Assembly: GCF_018613835.1 (NCBI RefSeq)
Contig: NZ_JAGGPM010000031.1
Coordinates: forward strand, 1-56,463
Origin: Arthrobacter sp. ISL-5
Lineage (GTDB): Bacteria; Actinomycetota; Actinomycetes; Actinomycetales; Micrococcaceae
Length of the DNA stretch: 56,463 nucleotides
Direction: 5' to 3'
How positions within the stretch are numbered: the first letter of the stretch is position 1; each line of letters starts with the position of its first letter. Both the position numbers and the translations under genes were made by a program. Shown one piece after another: positions 1-8,133 of the stretch. The notes beneath the pieces were generated by a model. That model searched no databases, had not been told where the DNA came from, and saw nothing but the letters and a program-made list of their open reading frames with translations.

Positions 1-172
1 AAACCCACCCAAACACGCCCCCCCTTGGGCCGGGATCCGCGTGATTACGCGGAAAAACGGTGCGGTCCGGATGAAAAACCGGGTGCCGGCGTCGTAATTC
101 CACTTTGTGCGCTGCGTCACCCACAAACCGGTGCCGCAAACCGGCGCCCCACCGAAGCGGCGTTAACGCAAA

Positions 173-206
173 GAAGGGCCGGCAACCATTCGGTTGCCGG
201 CCCTTC
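173..206 (-). terminator. Rho-independent terminator after rpsN
   Basis: A perfect 14-bp inverted repeat (173-186 with 193-206) with a 6-nt loop lies 29 bases past the rpsN stop. Read on the minus strand it is followed by TTCTTTGCGTT, a modest T-rich run. It closes the rpmB-rpmG-rpsN operon. Confidence 0.8.
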
Positions 207-234
207 TCAAGCAGCTGGAATCAGCGGTGCTGGA

Positions 235-540
235 TTACCAGGAAGACTTGGTGATGCCCGGGAGCTCACCGCGGTGAGCCATGTCGCGGAAGCGAACACG
301 GGAGATACCGAACTTCTGGAAGGTACCGCGGGGACGGCCGTCGATGATGTCGCGGTTACGCAGACGGATCGGGGAGGCGTTGCGGGGCAGCTTCTGCAGG
401 CCGAGGCGTGCAGCTTCGCGTGCTTCGTCAGTCGCGTTGGGGTCAACCAGGGTCTTCTTCAGCTCGAGGCGCTTTGCAGCGTAACGCTCAACGATGACCT
501 TGCGCTGCTCATTGCGAGCAATCTTGGACTTCTTAGCCAT
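235..540 (-). CDS. rpsN: 30S ribosomal protein S14, zinc-independent (C-) form
   Basis: This 101-residue protein is a small-subunit protein of the 30S head. It has the long S14 form, beginning MAKKSKIARNEQRK and ending with the conserved ISRVRFRDMAHRGELPG segment and a terminal KKSSW-like tail. It contains no cysteine, so it lacks the zinc ribbon of the short 61-residue C+ type. It is the last gene of an rpmB-rpmG-rpsN cluster and starts 4 bases after rpmG, with the terminator at 173-206 just downstream. In mycobacteria and streptomycetes cysteine-free copies clustered in this way are Zur-controlled spares; in this organism they could equally be the only copies. Confidence 0.97.
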   Translation of the reverse strand: MAKKSKIARNEQRKVIVERYAAKRLELKKTLVDPNATDEAREAARLGLQKLPRNASPIRLRNRDIIDGRPRGTFQKFGISRVRFRDMAHRGELPGITKSSW

Positions 541-544
541 GTGT

Positions 545-712
545 TTAGCGCTCCTCTCGGAATTCGACGTGCTTGCGGATCTTGGGGTCGTACTTCTTCA
601 GGACCATGCGGTCCGGATCGTTACGACGGTTCTTACGCGTTACGTAGGTGTAACCCGTGCCCGCGGTCGACTTGAGCTTGATGATCGGACGTACGTCCTT
701 GTCCTTAGCCAC
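545..712 (-). CDS. rpmG: 50S ribosomal protein L33, zinc-independent form
   Basis: The 55-residue protein begins with GTG (read as Met-Ala-Lys-Asp) and contains the L33 core TAGTGYTYVTRKNRRNDP followed by LKKYDP. It is a large-subunit protein near the E site. No cysteine is present, so it is the zinc-free type. The GTG overlaps the rpmB TAG by one base (TAGTG), which implies translational coupling. The GTG start is fixed by the family's usual N-terminus, because no in-frame ATG exists upstream. Confidence 0.95.
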   Translation of the reverse strand: MAKDKDVRPIIKLKSTAGTGYTYVTRKNRRNDPDRMVLKKYDPKIRKHVEFREER

Positions 713-948
713 TAGAGCTTCACCCCTCGTGCCAGGATTGCGGCGACGACAACGTCGATGCCGCGTACGTCGATGGTCTTAATGCCCTTTGCAGAGACCT
801 GCAGGGTGACATTGCGGCGCAGGGACGGAACCCAGTAGCGCTTCTTCTGAATGTTCGGGTCGAACCGACGCTTGTTGCGGCGGTGCGAGTGCGAAATGCT
901 GTGTCCAAAGCCCGGCTCGGCTCCGGTCACCTGGCAGTGTGCTGCCAT
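712..948 (-). CDS. rpmB: 50S ribosomal protein L28
   Basis: This 78-residue L28 starts MAAHCQVTGAEPGFGHSISH and carries the family's SHRRNKRRFDPN and YWVPSLRRNVTLQVS blocks and the C-terminal VRGIDVV. It has one N-terminal Cys (C5) rather than a paired CXXC, so it is the non-zinc form. The start is preceded by AGGAGAGTCGTC on the minus strand, a good ribosome-binding site. It is the first gene of the rpmB-rpmG-rpsN operon; the promoter must lie in 949-1462. Confidence 0.96.
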   Translation of the reverse strand: MAAHCQVTGAEPGFGHSISHSHRRNKRRFDPNIQKKRYWVPSLRRNVTLQVSAKGIKTIDVRGIDVVVAAILARGVKL

Positions 949-1310
949 GACGACTCTCCTCTGAAAAATAAATTGAAACGGCTGGCAGAGTTCTGCGTCA
1001 CCGTGCGGCAGGCGGCGTCCGCATCCAGCCCCATGCGTTCCAATTCCGCAGGCCCGAAATCGACGGCGAAAAACCGTGGAATTCCGTGCTGCGGCGAATA
1101 CGATGAGCCACGGGCACCGGGCAGTGGAAGCCACCGCGAAGTGCCGGGATGCTGGGCGAATACTGGAATGCACGCAACTTGAGCCCCTAACTACCGGCCT
1201 CCGGAGCTGTTATTACTGCCAACAACCACCGTCAACCGGAGCAATTGCACACGCTCCGCGCCACCTAGCGCCCACCAAGTCTACGAGACGCGCCAATTAA
1301 AGGCCAATCA

Positions 1311-1344
1311 AGCGTTAGCGGGTGTATAGCGTTAGCGAGTGTAT
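1311..1344. repeat. Two-copy 17-bp tandem repeat
   Basis: Two adjacent 17-base units, AGCGTTAGCGGGTGTAT (1311-1327) and AGCGTTAGCGAGTGTAT (1328-1344), differ at one base. They lie about 120 bases upstream of the flavin operon and could be a duplicated regulator half-site or a slippage product. Confidence 0.9.
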
Positions 1345-1375
1345 AAGGGGCGGCCCGAGTCCCGGCTCATCGGCG

Positions 1376-1396
1376 CCCGGTTCCCGGTTCCCGGTT
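1376..1396. repeat. Three-copy CCCGGTT tandem repeat
   Basis: The heptamer CCCGGTT occurs three times head to tail just upstream of the flavin operon. Its function is unknown; it looks like slippage. Confidence 0.9.
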
Positions 1397-1462
1397 CCGA
1401 AGACATATCCGGGGAGAAGGGTTTTCACAGCAAACGAAAGCCTCGAGCCGGAATCTTGAGTC

Positions 1463-2931
1463 ATGAACACACAGCTCTCGCCCCGCCTCGGGACCGAGGA
1501 TCCGCGGACCCCTGACCTTGGACTGCCGGCCGGAAGAGACGCCTTGCCTGGCTTCGCAGCCCGGCACCGGCGCCGGCTCCTTCGTGCCGATGCACTGACA
1601 GTGGCGGCATGGGGCTCTTTGGCTGCCTCGGTCGCGCTGTGGCTTGCCGACGGCGGCACGGCGGGAGTCTCGACGGTCGCCTCCGGCGTCACCGCCCTGG
1701 GCATCGTTGCCGGGCTGGCCGGCATGGACCTGGTCCTGCTCATGCTCCTGCTGGCCGCCCGGATTCCACTGATCGACGGCGCGGTGGGACATGACCGCGC
1801 CCTGGAGTTCCACCGAAAGCTGGGGAAGCCGTCCCTGTACCTGTTGCTGGCGCACGGCATCCTGATAGCGGTTGGCTACGGCATGGCGGAGGGCTTGGAC
1901 CCGGTCAGCGAGGCAGTGGCGCTCTGGGCGCTGGTGCCGGACATGTGGCTTGCCTTCGTCTCCCTGGCGCTGTTTATCGCCGTGGTGGTGACTTCCCTGG
2001 TGGCCGTTCGCCGCCGCTTCCCGTACGAATTCTGGTACGTCGTGCATCTGCTCACCTATGCGGCAGTGCTGACGTCGCTGCCGCACCAGTTCAGCGTGGG
2101 CGGCCTCTTCGCGGAGGGAACGTGGCAGCGCTGGTGCTGGACCGCCATCTGCGCCGCGACCGGTGCCGCACTGCTCTACTACCGGGTGATACAGCCGGCC
2201 GTCGCCACGTTCCGGCACCAGCTGACGGTTGAGCGTGTGACGGCCGAGGCGCGTGGCGTTATCAGTGTTGAGATGAGCGGACTGCAACTGCAGTCGCTGG
2301 AAGGCAGCGGCGGCAGGTTCTTCATCTGGCGGTTCCTGGCCCCGGGCCTCTGGTGGCATCCGCATCCCTTCAGCCTTTCAGCCGAGCCGATGGCCCTGGG
2401 GAACGACGGGCGCGGGCTGCTGCGGATCACCGTGCGGGATCTCGGCCAGGGCACAGCACAGCTGGCGGCGCTAAGGCCGGGCACCAAGGTTGCAATTGAG
2501 GGCCCCTACGGGCTCTTCAGTTCCGCGGCCCGCAGCAGGGATCGGATCGTCATGATCGGCGCCGGCATCGGCATCACTCCGCTTCGGGCACTTCTGGAAC
2601 GGACTCCGTTGGCCCCCGGCCAGGCCACCGTTCTGCTCCGCGGGCACAGCGGCCAGGAACTCTACCTCGGCGACGAAGTCCTTGAGCTGTGCCGGCGGCG
2701 CGGCGCCACCCTGTTTCACCTCGTCGGCCACGGGATCCAGTCGCTCCCGACAGCTGGCTTCCCGCGGCCGGGCACATGGCGGGCTACACCCTGACGGACT
2801 ACGTCCCGGACATCGCCGATGCCGACGTCTACGTCTGCGGCCCCGCGGCCTGGGCCGGGAATGTCCTCAGCGCCGACCGTTCTGCGGGCGTCCGCGAAGA
2901 TCAGCTCCATTACGAAAGGTTCGACTGGTGA
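1463..2931 (+). pseudogene. Ferric-reductase-like membrane FAD/NAD(P) oxidoreductase, frameshifted
   Basis: The N-terminal half has about six hydrophobic segments of the ferric-reductase-like transmembrane type. It is followed by a ferredoxin-reductase module with FAD motif HPHPFSLSAEP, a GPYG loop, and the nucleotide-binding motif IGAGIGITPLRALLE. The original frame runs off at about base 2731 (after ...FHLVGH) into an unrelated tail ending at 2794. The expected C-terminus (YVPDI, DVYVCGPAAW, HYERFDW) continues in another frame to 2931. One missing C between CAC (2729-2731) and GGG would restore a protein of about 489 residues. The product would pass electrons across the membrane to the FMN-binding protein encoded next. 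The shift could be real decay or an assembly indel. Confidence 0.85.
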
Positions 2932-3428
2932 GACCAAGAGCAGCAGTTTCAGCCGCCCTGGCTTCGGCCGGAATCCTCTTGGCGGGGTGGCAGTCCGGGG
3001 TGCACGTGGCGGACACCCGCAGCGCAGTTGCCGCCGCGTCCACGGGCAACTCCTCGGGATCGTCGTCGGGGCTGGGCACGTCCGGCTCCGCCGGCACAAC
3101 GGGTTCTTCGGGTGCCGCAGGAACGGGCGCCGCCGGCGCGGCGGCCAAAGCCGGCGGAACGTACGACGGCGACATCGTCCAGACCCGCTTCGGCATAGTC
3201 CAGGTGCGGATTACGGTCAAGGCCGGCGACATAACCGACGTCACCGCCCTAAAACTGACCGACCACGAGGGCAGGTCCGTACAGATCAGCAACTACGCCG
3301 CCCCGATTCTGCGCAGCGAAGTGCTCCAGGCACAGTCGGCCGACGTGCGGACCGTGGGCGGCGCCACCGTGACCAGCGACGCCTACCTCACCTCGCTCCA
3401 GGCGGCCCTCGATGCAGCAAACCTCTGA
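2928..3428 (+). CDS. Exported FMN-binding domain protein
   Basis: This 166-residue protein has a hydrophobic N-terminal signal or anchor (residues 4-20), a low-complexity Ser/Gly/Ala linker (about 32-78), and a C-terminal FMN-binding domain. That domain contains the motif VGGATVTSDAYLTSL, whose Thr (T147) is in the position of the threonine to which ApbE enzymes attach FMN. The GTG start overlaps the upstream TGA (GTGA), so it is translationally coupled, and its end overlaps apbE by 17 bases. Together the three genes form an extracytoplasmic flavin electron-transfer unit. This is the only intact gene of the three. Confidence 0.85.
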   Translation: MRPRAAVSAALASAGILLAGWQSGVHVADTRSAVAAASTGNSSGSSSGLGTSGSAGTTGSSGAAGTGAAGAAAKAGGTYDGDIVQTRFGIVQVRITVKAGDITDVTALKLTDHEGRSVQISNYAAPILRSEVLQAQSADVRTVGGATVTSDAYLTSLQAALDAANL

Positions 3429-4286
3429 CAGCCGGTACCGCCTGCGGGCCCGCACGTTCACCTGCATGGGTACCGTCATCAGCGTGACCGTCCCCTCCGA
3501 TACCCAAAAAGCACCCGCGACAGCGGAGGATGAGCTGGAAGCGGCAACCGCCGTCGTCGAACGTCTTTTCACTGAACTGGACGGGACCTTCAGCCTCTAC
3601 CGTCCTGACTCGGAGGCCAGCAGGCTGGCGCGCGGCGAGCTTCTGCTGCAGGACGCGTCGGCGGAGATGAGGGCACGGTATGAGGAGGCGGCCGGGTGGC
3701 GGCTCCTGACCGAGGGCGCATTCACGCCGGATCGCCCGGATGGCGCCCTGGATCTGTCCGGGCTCATCAAGGGGCACGCGATCAAGGAAGCGGGCACCTC
3801 GCTGCGCGCCCTGGGGCTGGCCGACTGGTGTGTGAACGCGGGAGGGATGTGCTGGTCAGCGGCTCCCCCACCCCGGGCAGCGGCGAATCCTGGCGGGCGG
3901 GAATTGTTGATCCGGCCGACCGGCGAACGCTGCTGGCCGGCTTTCCGCTGGGTGGTTTTCCGCTCGGAGGGGCTGCGTGGGAGGGGTCTCAGCCGGGAGC
4001 TTTTACGTCCAGCGCGTTGGCGTCCGACGGCGGCGGGAAGGTTGCGCTGGCGACGTCCGGTTCGGCGGAACGCGGCGACCACATCTGGAGCGTCGCCGCC
4101 GGCTCCGCGGAGTTCAGGCAGGTTTCCGTGGCTGCCGCGGACGTGGTCACGGCCGATGTGCTGGCAACGGCGATCGTGACCGGCGGCATCCCGATGCTCC
4201 GCCGTGCAACCGCGCTCTGGGACATCGACGTGCTGGCAGTCCGCAGGGGCGGCGAACTCCTCGCGACGCCCGGATTCCGGCGGTAG
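3412..4286 (+). pseudogene. apbE: ApbE-type FAD:protein FMN transferase, frameshifted
   Basis: Family features are the N-terminal MGTVISVTVP strand, LSGLIKGHAIKEA (the DLSGIAKG-like region), VNAGG, and C-terminal ALATSGSAERGDH and DVVTADVLATA. The reading frame breaks at VNAGG: bases 3841-3849 read GGAGGGATG, and one extra G would restore VNAGGDVLVSG and continue to the stop at 4286, giving about 291 residues. A 15-bp imperfect tandem duplication (3939-3953 and 3954-3968) also encodes GFPLG twice. ApbE covalently flavinylates exported FMN-binding proteins, and the likely target is encoded immediately upstream. This is the second one-base loss in the same operon. Confidence 0.85.
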
Positions 4287-4295
4287 GTCTCGACA

Positions 4296-4327
4296 GGCTC
4301 GACCGGCGAGGGCAACCTCGACCGGCG
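4296..4327. repeat. Short direct repeat with CTCGACCGGCG units
   Basis: The segment after apbE contains the 11-mer CTCGACCGGCG twice and the string TCTCGACAGGCTCGACC, resembling the 'TCGACAGGCTCGACC' intergenic repeats often seen in Micrococcales genomes. That family assignment is from memory and is not verified here. Confidence 0.45.
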
Positions 4328-4356
4328 GGGGTGAGGCCGGCCGGGGGCGGGGCCAG

Positions 4357-5118
4357 CTAGAGCCGGGCGAGCTGGCTGTACTTAGGCTGGAGGTTGTCGC
4401 CGGACGATTTGCCGGTGACGCGCCGCACCACCCACGGGGCGGCGAATTCCCGCACCCAGCGGGCGTTGGCCCGGATCGCTTCCACCTTGCTGAGCTCCGG
4501 CACCGGCGTCATGGGCGGCACCTCGATGGAGTGCTCGTGTTCGAGGACGGTCAGGACGCGCTTGGCCATATTCGCGTGGCCCGCGGCGGACATGTGCATC
4601 CGGTCCTTCGCCCACATGCCCCAGTCGTAGTACTCGCTGAAGCGCCAGTAGTCCACAAGCAACGCCCCGTGGTCCCCGGCGATCCCACGGACCAGTTCGT
4701 TGTAGATGGCCGTGCGGCCACGCGTAGTGCTGAAAACCTTTGAACCGCGGGAGTCGAAGCCGGTGAACATGACTACCTTGGCGCCGGTGGCGGCTAGTTT
4801 GGCGATGGCGGCGTCGTAGTCCACGAGCAGGGTGTCGATGTCGACCTTGGGCCGAAGGATGTCGTTCGCCCCGGCGTAGATGCTCACCAGCGTGGGTTTA
4901 AGCTCGACGGCGGCGTCCACCTGTTCAGCCATGATCTGGCGGAGCTTCTTCCCGCGGATGGCTAGGTTGGCGTACCCGAAGGCCGGATCCGCCGATCCGA
5001 GCTGCTCGGCAACGCGGTCGGCCCAGCCCCGAACTCCGTTGGGGCGGGTGGGGTCGTCATCCCCCACGCCTTCCGTGAACGAATCTCCGAGAGCGACATA
5101 CCGGGCCGTGAAATCCAT
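4357..5118 (-). CDS. SGNH/GDSL-family hydrolase (copy 1)
   Basis: A 253-residue cytoplasmic SGNH hydrolase (esterase/lipase fold). Catalytic elements are visible: GDSFTEG (nucleophile S13), YAGANDIL (N85) and KDRMHMS (D172 and H175), so the enzyme looks active. The start was placed at ATG 5118 because the conserved GDS block begins only nine residues later; upstream sequence in the same frame is not family-like. It has a close paralogue at 10452-11288 sharing GVRGWADRVAE, NLAIR, FTGFD and LLVDYW-like blocks. The substrate is unknown. Confidence 0.92.
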   Translation of the reverse strand: MDFTARYVALGDSFTEGVGDDDPTRPNGVRGWADRVAEQLGSADPAFGYANLAIRGKKLRQIMAEQVDAAVELKPTLVSIYAGANDILRPKVDIDTLLVDYDAAIAKLAATGAKVVMFTGFDSRGSKVFSTTRGRTAIYNELVRGIAGDHGALLVDYWRFSEYYDWGMWAKDRMHMSAAGHANMAKRVLTVLEHEHSIEVPPMTPVPELSKVEAIRANARWVREFAAPWVVRRVTGKSSGDNLQPKYSQLARL

Positions 5119-5197
5119 AGGGCAAGTCTGCCATCCGTTGCCGGGAGCAACCAAGGCGGCTGGTCTGGGCAGTGGCTGATCTGGCACCGGAACGCGC

Positions 5198-5677
5198 TCA
5201 GCGCTCGCGGAGGATCCAGTGGTTGCTGTCCAGCCGCGCCACGATCTTCTCCCCGATGCGGGCCAGGTCCGCAACGTCACGGTCGGTCAGTGCATCGAGG
5301 AACAGCGAACGGACGGACTCAACGTGGCCCGGTGCGAGCTCCACGATGGTGGCCATTCCTTGCTCGGTCAGGTGCGCGGTGGTGACGCGGGCGTCCCCCG
5401 GGTGCGGCCTGCGCTCCACCCAGCCCCGGTTCTGGAGCTTGGTGACCACGTGGGATAGACGGGAGAGGGAGGCGCTGGTCCGCGCCGCGAGTTCGCTCAT
5501 CGGCAGGAAGTGGCCCTCCGCCTCGGAGAGCATGGCAAGCACGTTGTAGTCGAACAGAGAGACCTTGCCGGCGGCGTGAAGCTGGGTGTCCAAGGCTGCC
5601 GGCAGCATGGTGTTGATGCTCAGCTGGGCAAGCCAGGCCCGGCGTTCATTGGCATTGAGCCAGCGCGGTTCGGTCAT
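5198..5677 (-). CDS. MarR-family transcriptional regulator
   Basis: A 159-residue winged-helix regulator with the MarR core: FDYNVLAMLSEAEGHFLPMSELA, recognition helix SASLSRLSHVVTKLQNRGWVER (split by wing RRPHPGDARVT), and a helical dimerisation C-terminus. It is divergent from the YciI gene at 5782. A perfect 14-bp palindrome (5702-5715) between them is the likely operator for both. A -10-like TAGGAT lies 6 bases before the ATG and no ribosome-binding site is visible, so the mRNA is probably leaderless. Confidence 0.92.
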   Translation of the reverse strand: MTEPRWLNANERRAWLAQLSINTMLPAALDTQLHAAGKVSLFDYNVLAMLSEAEGHFLPMSELAARTSASLSRLSHVVTKLQNRGWVERRPHPGDARVTTAHLTEQGMATIVELAPGHVESVRSLFLDALTDRDVADLARIGEKIVARLDSNHWILRER

Positions 5678-5683
5678 TACCCC

Positions 5684-5689
5684 ATCCTA
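5684..5689 (-). promoter_or_regulatory. -10 element of leaderless marR-type gene
   Basis: TAGGAT on the minus strand ends 6 bases before the ATG at 5677, spacing that puts transcription start at or next to the start codon. Confidence 0.6.
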
Positions 5690-5701
5690 GGAGAAAAAAA
5701 G

Positions 5702-5715
5702 CTTGACAGTTCAAG
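5702..5715. promoter_or_regulatory. Palindromic MarR operator
   Basis: CTTGACAGTTCAAG is an inverted repeat (CTTGA-N4-TCAAG) in the divergent region between the MarR gene and yciI. Its position suggests autoregulation plus control of yciI. It also contains a TTGACA that could be a -35. Confidence 0.6.
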
Positions 5716-5768
5716 GTGGAGCGCTGGCGTTTACTTTCGGGCTCACTCTGACCTCACAGGCCAACGGG

Positions 5769-5774
5769 TAGGCT
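5769..5774 (+). promoter_or_regulatory. -10 element of leaderless yciI
   Basis: TAGGCT ends 7 bases before the yciI ATG (5782), with no ribosome-binding site between. Confidence 0.6.
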
Positions 5775-5781
5775 GTCGGGC

Positions 5782-6084
5782 ATGTACGTAGTTTCCCTGA
5801 CCTACAAGGTTGCACAAGACATCGTGGACTATCACCTGGACGCCCACGTGGCCTGGTTGAAGGACGCCTTCGACGACGGCGTGTTCCTGGCAGCCGGCCG
5901 GAAGGTTCCGCGCACCGGCGGCCTGCTGCTGTCCAAGGCGGACCGGAAGACTCTCGATGCGTCCCTGGCCAAGGACCCGTTCTACATTAACGGCGTTGCC
6001 GAGTTCGAGGTCATCGAATTCGCGGCGAACCGGGTTGCTGCCGGCTTCGAAAACCTGCTGGACGAGTCCGGGCAGCAGAACTAG
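5782..6084 (+). CDS. YciI-family protein
   Basis: A 100-residue single-domain YciI-like protein (ferredoxin-like fold). It has the family's VDYHLDAHVAWLKDAF, with the His-Asp pair, then GVFLAAGRKVPRTGG and FYINGVAEFEVIEF. The biochemical role of most YciI proteins is unknown. It is probably repressed by the adjacent divergent MarR protein. Its last eight codons plus the downstream hairpin are duplicated at 10357-10448. Confidence 0.88.
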   Translation: MYVVSLTYKVAQDIVDYHLDAHVAWLKDAFDDGVFLAAGRKVPRTGGLLLSKADRKTLDASLAKDPFYINGVAEFEVIEFAANRVAAGFENLLDESGQQN

Positions 6085-6153
6085 CCCACTTTTGAGGCCC
6101 CGGACACGCTGTCCGGGGCCCCAACAGGCGTGGTGCGAGTCGAAACCGGGCCG
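6061..6153. repeat. Duplicated segment, copy 1 (yciI tail plus hairpin)
   Basis: Bases 6061-6120 match 10357-10416 at 54 of 60 positions, and an AAACCGGGCCG block keeps nearly the same offset (6143 and 10438). The segment includes the yciI stop and its downstream hairpin. Confidence 0.9.
6096..6120. terminator. Bidirectional hairpin between yciI and the ABC importer operon
   Basis: A perfect 11-bp stem (6096-6106 with 6110-6120) with loop CGC lies between convergent genes. There is no clear T-run on the plus strand; on the minus strand TCAAAAGTGG follows. Confidence 0.7.
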
Positions 6154-6174
6154 CTTCTGCCCGGATGAGACGCC

Positions 6175-7296
6175 TTAGGGCTCCATGACCAGAAGCTGCG
6201 CCCGTCCGGAATCCCATCCCACGAATACTTGGCCGCCGGGTGCGGGCCTGCCGGCAGAGTCCGGACTGAGCTCGCGCAGCTGGAGCTCGTGGCCGCCTGC
6301 CGTCAGGCGGTGGCGGACGGTGGCTCCCAGGTTGGTGGAGGACACCAGCGTTGCCGCACCGCCGTTGCCGCCCTCACCGGCCGAGCGGAATTTAAGGTGC
6401 TCGGGTCGGATCGAGACGGCATAGTTTTCGCCCTCGACTCCGCGGTCTGCAACCCGTGCAGTGCCCAAGCCGCCGAGGTCCACCAAGGCCTCGGCGCCGT
6501 TGCGCTCCAGCACAGTGCAGGGAATGAGGTTGGTGTCGCCGAGGAAGCTGGCCACCCAGTCCGTCAGCGGCTGGTTGTAGACCTCCTCCGGCGGTCCGGA
6601 CTGGACGATCTTGCCATCCTTCATCACCACGATCCTGTCGGACATGGCCATGGCTTCGTCCTGGTCGTGGGTGACGAAAAGCACGGAGATGCCGAGGCTC
6701 TTTTGCAGGGTCTTGATTTCCTCCTGCATCTGTTCCCTGAGGCGTTTGTCCAGTGCGGCCATGGGCTCGTCCAGGAGCAACGCGGCCGGGTTGAAGACCA
6801 GCGCGCGGGCAAGTGCCACGCGCTGCTGCTGCCCACCGGAGAGCTGGCGGGGCTTGCGCGTGCCCATCTTGCCGAGGCCCACGCGGACCAGGGCTTCTTC
6901 GGCCCGCTTGCGTCGTTCGTTTTTGGGGATTTTCCGCATGCGGAGTGCAAATTCAACGTTTTCGAGCGCGCTCATGTGCGGGAACAGTGCGTAGTTCTGG
7001 AACACCACGCCCAGGTTGCGCTCCCGTGGCGGCAGCGTGTCCACCGGCTGGCCATCGATCAGGACCGACCCTGCGCTGTGCTCCTCGAAGCCGGCAACCA
7101 TCATCATGGTGGTGGTTTTACCGGACCCGCTGGGCCCGAGCAGGGTGACGAACTCGCCCGGCTGGACAACGAGGTCCAGCCGGTCCACGGCCACGACGTC
7201 GCCGTAGTTCTTGCTGACGCTGCGGAGTTCAATGGCACCCCGGGAAGCGGTCCGGGTGCGGGGAATTGATTCTGCGGAAATCACTGACGTTGTCAT
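6175..7296 (-). CDS. Polyamine-type ABC transporter ATP-binding protein
   Basis: A 373-residue ATPase energising uptake by the two permeases upstream. Walker A GPSGSGKT is at residues 54-61, the Q-loop at Q100, signature LSGGQQQR from 152, Walker B ALLLDEP at 172-178 and the switch His H210. A C-terminal TOBE region (about 275-370) follows, as in PotA/CysA-type subunits. Start 7296 was preferred to 7302 because the AAGGA ribosome-binding site directly abuts the upstream ATG but sits 6 bases from this one. It is the last of four genes in the operon. Polyamine specificity is inferred from PotABCD-like architecture; other cationic or amino-acid-derived substrates are possible. Confidence 0.9.
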   Translation of the reverse strand: MTTSVISAESIPRTRTASRGAIELRSVSKNYGDVVAVDRLDLVVQPGEFVTLLGPSGSGKTTTMMMVAGFEEHSAGSVLIDGQPVDTLPPRERNLGVVFQNYALFPHMSALENVEFALRMRKIPKNERRKRAEEALVRVGLGKMGTRKPRQLSGGQQQRVALARALVFNPAALLLDEPMAALDKRLREQMQEEIKTLQKSLGISVLFVTHDQDEAMAMSDRIVVMKDGKIVQSGPPEEVYNQPLTDWVASFLGDTNLIPCTVLERNGAEALVDLGGLGTARVADRGVEGENYAVSIRPEHLKFRSAGEGGNGGAATLVSSTNLGATVRHRLTAGGHELQLRELSPDSAGRPAPGGQVFVGWDSGRAQLLVMEP

Positions 7297-7305
7297 CGGC
7301 ATTCC

Positions 7306-8133
7306 TTACGTTTGGGCGGACACTGCCAGGGGCAGCATCCGTGCGGTGGACCGGCGCCTGAGGACAAACATGACCTGCAGAAGGAGTCCGATGGTGGCGA
7401 CGCTGACCAGCAGCGCGGAGGAAACAGCAATCTTCGGAGTCAAGTTGAACTGGATGTCCGTGAACATTTTGACGGGCAGCGTGGTGGCGCTCGGGGACTG
7501 CATGAACAGCGACATCACGGTCTCGTCGATCGAGACCGAGAACGCAAACAGGGCGCCCGAGATCAGGCCCGGCAGGATGATGGGGAGGTACACGTGCCGC
7601 AGTACCGACAACGGGCCCGCACCAAGGCTTTGTGCCGACCTCACGAGGGCCGGGTTTAGGCCTGCGAGCGCCGCCCTGGTGGTCAGGTAGACGTACGGGG
7701 TGGCGATCACGGCGTGGGCCAGGCCGATGGGGAGGATGCTGCCCACCATCCCGATCGAGATGAAGAACTGGTAGAAGGCCAGCGCCAGCACCACCGTTGG
7801 CACGATCATCGGCGCGAGAATGAGCCCCATCACCGCCGATCGGCCGGGAAACTTCCGTCCGTGCAGGCCTATCGCGGCCGTCGAGCCAAGGAGCACACCG
7901 ATCACGACGGCGATGCCCGCCGATTGCAGGCTGGCAGTCAGTGCCGAGGTCCAGGCTTTGTCCCCGAAGAAGCCGGCGACGGCCGCGAAGGAGAATCCTT
8001 CCGGCGGAAAGGTGATGTAGCGGCTGTCATTCAGCGCCACCGGCACCACGATCGCCGTCGGGATCACCAGAAACAGAAACACGGGCACTGAAAGCAGCGC
8101 CAGCACCCGGTGCTGCGGATTAGTTGTCTTCAT
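7306..8133 (-). CDS. ABC transporter permease, PotC-like
   Basis: A 275-residue inner-membrane permease with about six hydrophobic segments. The EAA-type cytoplasmic loop (LVRSAQSLGAGPLSVLRHVYLPII) contacts the ATPase. SVSIDETVMSLFM resembles the 'SxDD' motif region of PotC proteins. It overlaps the upstream permease by 14 bases and is followed after 9 bases by the ATPase gene. It forms a heterodimer with the product of 8120-9004. Confidence 0.9.
   Translation of the reverse strand: MKTTNPQHRVLALLSVPVFLFLVIPTAIVVPVALNDSRYITFPPEGFSFAAVAGFFGDKAWTSALTASLQSAGIAVVIGVLLGSTAAIGLHGRKFPGRSAVMGLILAPMIVPTVVLALAFYQFFISIGMVGSILPIGLAHAVIATPYVYLTTRAALAGLNPALVRSAQSLGAGPLSVLRHVYLPIILPGLISGALFAFSVSIDETVMSLFMQSPSATTLPVKMFTDIQFNLTPKIAVSSALLVSVATIGLLLQVMFVLRRRSTARMLPLAVSAQT

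Larger units (their letters stand above)
949..1462. other. Divergent intergenic region with short tandem repeats
   Basis: This 514-base region separates rpmB (leftward) from the flavin operon (rightward) and must hold both promoters. I see no convincing small gene, tRNA or riboswitch in it. The right half holds two short tandem repeats, listed separately at 1311-1344 and 1376-1396. An AT-rich patch at 962-978 (TGAAAAATAAATTGAAA) precedes rpmB but does not match a Zur box well enough to call. Confidence 0.6.

Noticed and set aside
962..978. Possible Zur box before rpmB (TGAAAAATAAATTGAAA)
   Set aside because: It is AT-rich but lacks the symmetry of Zur sites seen in actinobacteria.
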